DNA from: Opisthorchis felineus
Lineage: Eukaryota > Platyhelminthes > Trematoda > Opisthorchiida > Opisthorchiidae
Direction of reading: 5' to 3'
Assembly: GCA_004794785.1 (NCBI GenBank)
Contig: SJOL01007337.1
Coordinates: forward strand, 380,013-444,012
DNA length: 64,000 nt
In this document: in pieces, positions 60,791-64,000 of the stretch
How the letters are laid out: each line of letters starts with the position of its first letter
Position numbering within the stretch: the first letter of the stretch is position 1
The notes under the pieces: generated by a model
The model's input: the letters and a program-made list of their open reading frames with translations, nothing else
Databases searched by the model: none
What the model was told of the DNA's origin: nothing
Translations under genes and position numbers: made by a program

Positions 60791-62417
60791 CGGCAAAAAG
60801 CAACACTCATCTGTCCATCGCCAGATTTACATGGTCGAGTGTTGACTAGCTCCTCGAGTGACAGCTTTACCATGGCGAGGCACTTAAGCGACCAATTTTC
60901 AACCTCTGTTTGCTGAAAGCTCACTTATTGGGTTAGAGCCCTTCTTTTGTGCATATATATATATTTGATATTATTATTTAGGCATTTAAATGGATGCAGC
61001 CTCATTTTGGTTGTATCACCTTGTAGGCGATGGAGTACTGTAGGCAACAAAGTGTTTGATGAAGCTTCTATACAAGAATATCATATAGCTGATTGGAGGG
61101 TAGTTTTAGTTGATTGACCACAATAAAGCTGAGACATTAGGGGGTGATCTACTCTCTTTGAAGTTGTTAAATAGAATACACTCGTGACATTGTGACTGAT
61201 CATTTCTAGGCTCAGGCTCCGAGTCCCTTTTAGGTTGCAAAAGGCTTTGCCTGAAGAGGTGCCATGGGTGAACAATATGGATTCTAGTTCTTCTACCTTA
61301 GACAGCCATACTAATGTATGCTGGGGACCCAGTAATACAACATTCCTATGAGCCGTTTTCATAAGCTGTCGAAGTTATTTTTGGATGCTCTAGGGTCCTA
61401 TGTTTTATGTTTTATTGTCCCAAACACGGCGCTGGACATCCGTTATGCGTCCTGAATTCTAGCCTGCCATGCGTTATATGAGTTTATAGCCTCTTCATAA
61501 TGAGGACTGGATAGACTCTTGACATCACCTTGCATGGATTGCGGTTTACACTTTAACTGTGAAGTGATGCTTGAAGAGCAACATCGTAGAGGATAAATGG
61601 CCGAAAAGTAATGCAAATCACGCAAGCTTACACAAAAGCACTGCGTTGAATTGAACTAGCGGAAGTAAAATAAAATCATTGTAATTATATGACGCACGCT
61701 ATAACTATCTACCTTGTAATTTAGAATTGAATTTCAGAGGCTATGAAATCCTTTAGGTATTTTGTTTCTCAGTTTTCTCAAGGTAACTTCGATTATTCCA
61801 AGTTTTGCCAGCAATCTATGGGAGCCCAATTTTACTTAATTTCGGCGTTTTCTATTCCAACCCGACTTTGACACAGTTTTACCAACCCTAGCTACTCTAA
61901 ACGCTTAAATCCCACTAGATGTGAAGCAATATTAAGACGTATATGGCGAAGTATAAACATATCTCTTCTCTGTAATGAAACGAAAGGGTTCATCAAACAA
62001 ACCGTACGGAGTACACGTGGACAGTAGAGCGAAACTGTCAGATGTGAGGGGTTTTTTGTTCTTTTGATTAAGTTGAGTAAAAAGGAACTTCTACTAAATA
62101 GCGGAAAAATGTCTTGATAGATAAAATGCAGCTTATAATCGACAGTCAATTTTTAAAACGGGGAGTCGTGACTCCGTGAGGGTGGGCATATCAAATTCTT
62201 CACCCGTACTATATTCGAGGGCTTACTATATCAACTTGGGGTTATTTGGTCTTGTTGATATTGTGAGGATATTGTGAAAGCTTGCAATTAACATTTAGTC
62301 CAGGCCATTCTTTGCTGAAAATTTGGGAGGCACTTAATGGATGTTTCACCATTACTGGAAATCATCTGCGCATCTCACAATACTCCAGAGAATTTCGAGG
62401 TCGCCATCTCTCAGCCA

Positions 62418-62456
62418 AGAGCCGCTGATCGGCAATGTGATTAACTCGAACTTGGT
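62418..62456. repeat. repeat B, copy 2
   Basis: Same strand as the copy at 60747-60790 and about 85% similar by eye over 40 bases. The extent beyond this is uncertain. Confidence 0.5.
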
Positions 62457-62990
62457 GGAACTATGCCCTGTCTAGGTGAGAGTAAGACACACTGATGTGC
62501 ATCTCCTCGAGCCCGAAAGGTTAAGGGTTAATTGTATTATCCATTTATCGACATGTCATCAGTGTCGTATTCTTGTGAGAAGTTCACCGTAACGAAGACA
62601 GTCCGGAGGGCTATTTTAACACCATTCGTGAGCGAAGCCGGTCAACAACAGATAGTATATCATGAACTACGTGAGTGATGAACCTTTGGCGCTGCTTCTT
62701 AAGTATGCATCGCCTGCCAACCACCCTAAACTGAAAGCTCGTGATACATTTCTTACTTAACGGTTATGGATTTGAACCTTCTACATTTCTTGGGTAACCC
62801 ATGATGTCCAATGAAAAAGGCATAGATCGTTCTCGGCTTTCCACGGTAGATTAAATTTATTGCACATAAAAATCCTACCACACAAAAAAGCCTAAGCCTT
62901 TTGCCAGCTGAAACTAAATTACCAGAGCGCTAGTTAAGATAACAACGACAATAACAACGACCTGGTTTTAATGCATTCTTCAAAGTAACT

Positions 62991-63057
62991 ATGGTGAATG
63001 TTCTACAGAGTGTGATAAAATCAGATGCAGCCCTGAAGAGCTCTGCCAAGCACCAAG
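62991..63057 (+). other. candidate first coding exon
   Basis: ATG GTG AAT opens a 22-codon segment (MVNVLQSVIKSDAALKSSAK) ending at the good donor CAAG/GTAAGC. The start resembles, loosely, the N-terminus of ribosomal protein S15a, but identity is not convincing. Too short to rely on. Confidence 0.2.
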
Positions 63058-64000
63058 GTAAGCTGTCACTGTCAGTGATATTCTTCCATTATATCGGTTG
63101 TACCACGGGATATGCCAAACTCTGTCATATTACACCCACATCTTAGGTGCTTTTGACATCAACATGATGAACACAAACTCGGAAGTTTGGCCTTGTTCAC
63201 TTGTCGATCAAGTTAAGCTGCGAAAACAAACACAACCTTGAGGAACAACCAAAACAAAGCAGAATATTTGTGCCACTTAATTTGTTAGAGCGGAGTGGTT
63301 GATTGTTTACGCATTTTTCTGCCCAACCATTAGACACCTGTGGAGTGTAGTTGGAAGGGAAAATTTTTTACCGAAAATTCGGAATAGGATGTTTTTTCTG
63401 GCGGTGGCGACAAAATAAACACAGATTAGCAGCAGACTTCGGACGGAAGTATAGGCCAGTGAACATCTGTTTTCGTTGCTGTTGCGGCTGCTGGTGCTGC
63501 TGGTTTTTACTGAACATTGCTGCTTTGTGATAAATGAGTATGCGAACAGAACAATCTAGGTGCCGCTCATGTTAGTTTCACTACTCATCACTTTTAAGGA
63601 GCTAGAAGATCTTTGTGTATTTATGTGTGTGTGTGTGGCTCGCCTTGCCTTCCCGTAATATTATGCATACAAGCCATGCCCTTCGTAAGTGAAAGGAACC
63701 TGATTAGTCAAAATAACTCAAAGAAAAGTGTTCATAAAGCGTGTTATACCAGGCTGATGTGCAATTTGTAGGAATGACGTACTCAAATAAGTCCTGTAGT
63801 CCACTTGCTGTGGCCCAGAAGAACAAAGCAAATCCTATAGTATTTTAAAGTTCCCCATGGTTGGGGGGGGCAGTGTTCCGGAACAACAGTGAAATGGAAC
63901 GTTTGAGGCTTGGCCTGTTCAGCCTAGGAAGAACAAGCTGACCAGTCATCAGACAACACACAGACATATTGTCTGACCACTCGCCAATCCCAAGAGAAGA
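63058..64000. other. non-coding end of window
   Basis: A short (TG)n run near 63626-63638 and a G8 run near 63865. No gene recognised. Confidence 0.4.

Larger units (their letters stand above)
60360..62990. other. non-coding tract with minor repeats
   Basis: No confident gene. 60690-60850 (minus) has a tRNA B-box-like GGTTCGGATTCCC. Words around 60750-60790 recur at 62418-62456. An (AT)n tract lies at 60954-60966. Confidence 0.4.

Noticed and set aside
62991..63057. Possible ribosomal protein S15a first exon
   Set aside because: Only a loose resemblance in the first residues (MV-NVL); identity too low and no further S15a exon seen, so kept only as an anonymous candidate exon.

Overview
The window is eukaryotic, mostly non-coding DNA from a repeat-rich animal genome. 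It most resembles a parasitic flatworm (trematode). The reasons are two intron-free animal-type genes, several decayed non-LTR retrotransposons whose endonuclease/RT and C-terminal wording I associate with fluke genomes, tRNA-headed SINEs, long tetranucleotide arrays and a scaffold gap. Genus assignment (opisthorchiid or fasciolid-like) is an impression, not a demonstrated fact.

Layout. 0-4.5 kb is a nest of LINE debris: a minus-strand reverse-transcriptase pseudogene with a YADD core (about 2.06-2.96 kb), a plus-strand LINE copy with its catalytic core deleted (about 3.4-4.3 kb), and two tRNA-derived SINEs, each beside a LINE 3' tail. 5.27-6.2 kb holds a complete chloride intracellular channel (CLIC/EXC-4-like) gene, with a splice-acceptor-like site 12 bases before its ATG. 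6.2-12.5 kb is largely featureless. 12.5-14.2 kb holds the most complete LINE RT pseudogene. 14.2-48.7 kb is intron-like or intergenic DNA with weak candidate exons on both strands, an assembly gap followed by a GATA array (26.45-26.83 kb) and copies of an unnamed dispersed repeat. One copy, at 33.55-33.78 kb, is a fold-back insertion with 13-bp target duplications. 48.8-49.8 kb (minus) is a LINE in which the endonuclease N-terminus is joined directly to the C-terminal tail. 51.26-52.19 kb (minus) is a complete Na+/K+-ATPase beta-subunit gene. 55.45-57.06 kb carries a degenerate and then a long, nearly perfect (CTAA)n array. The remainder to 64 kb is non-coding, with minor repeats and a few candidate exons.

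The two confident genes do not form a pathway or operon: CLIC is a GST-fold redox/membrane protein and the beta subunit is the glycosylated chaperone subunit of the sodium pump. No prokaryotic features, CRISPR arrays, rRNAs or convincing functional tRNA genes were seen. I did not find a clearly new biological system. The most unusual structures are the fold-back repeat insertion, the internally deleted LINEs and the possible unrecognised multi-exon genes.
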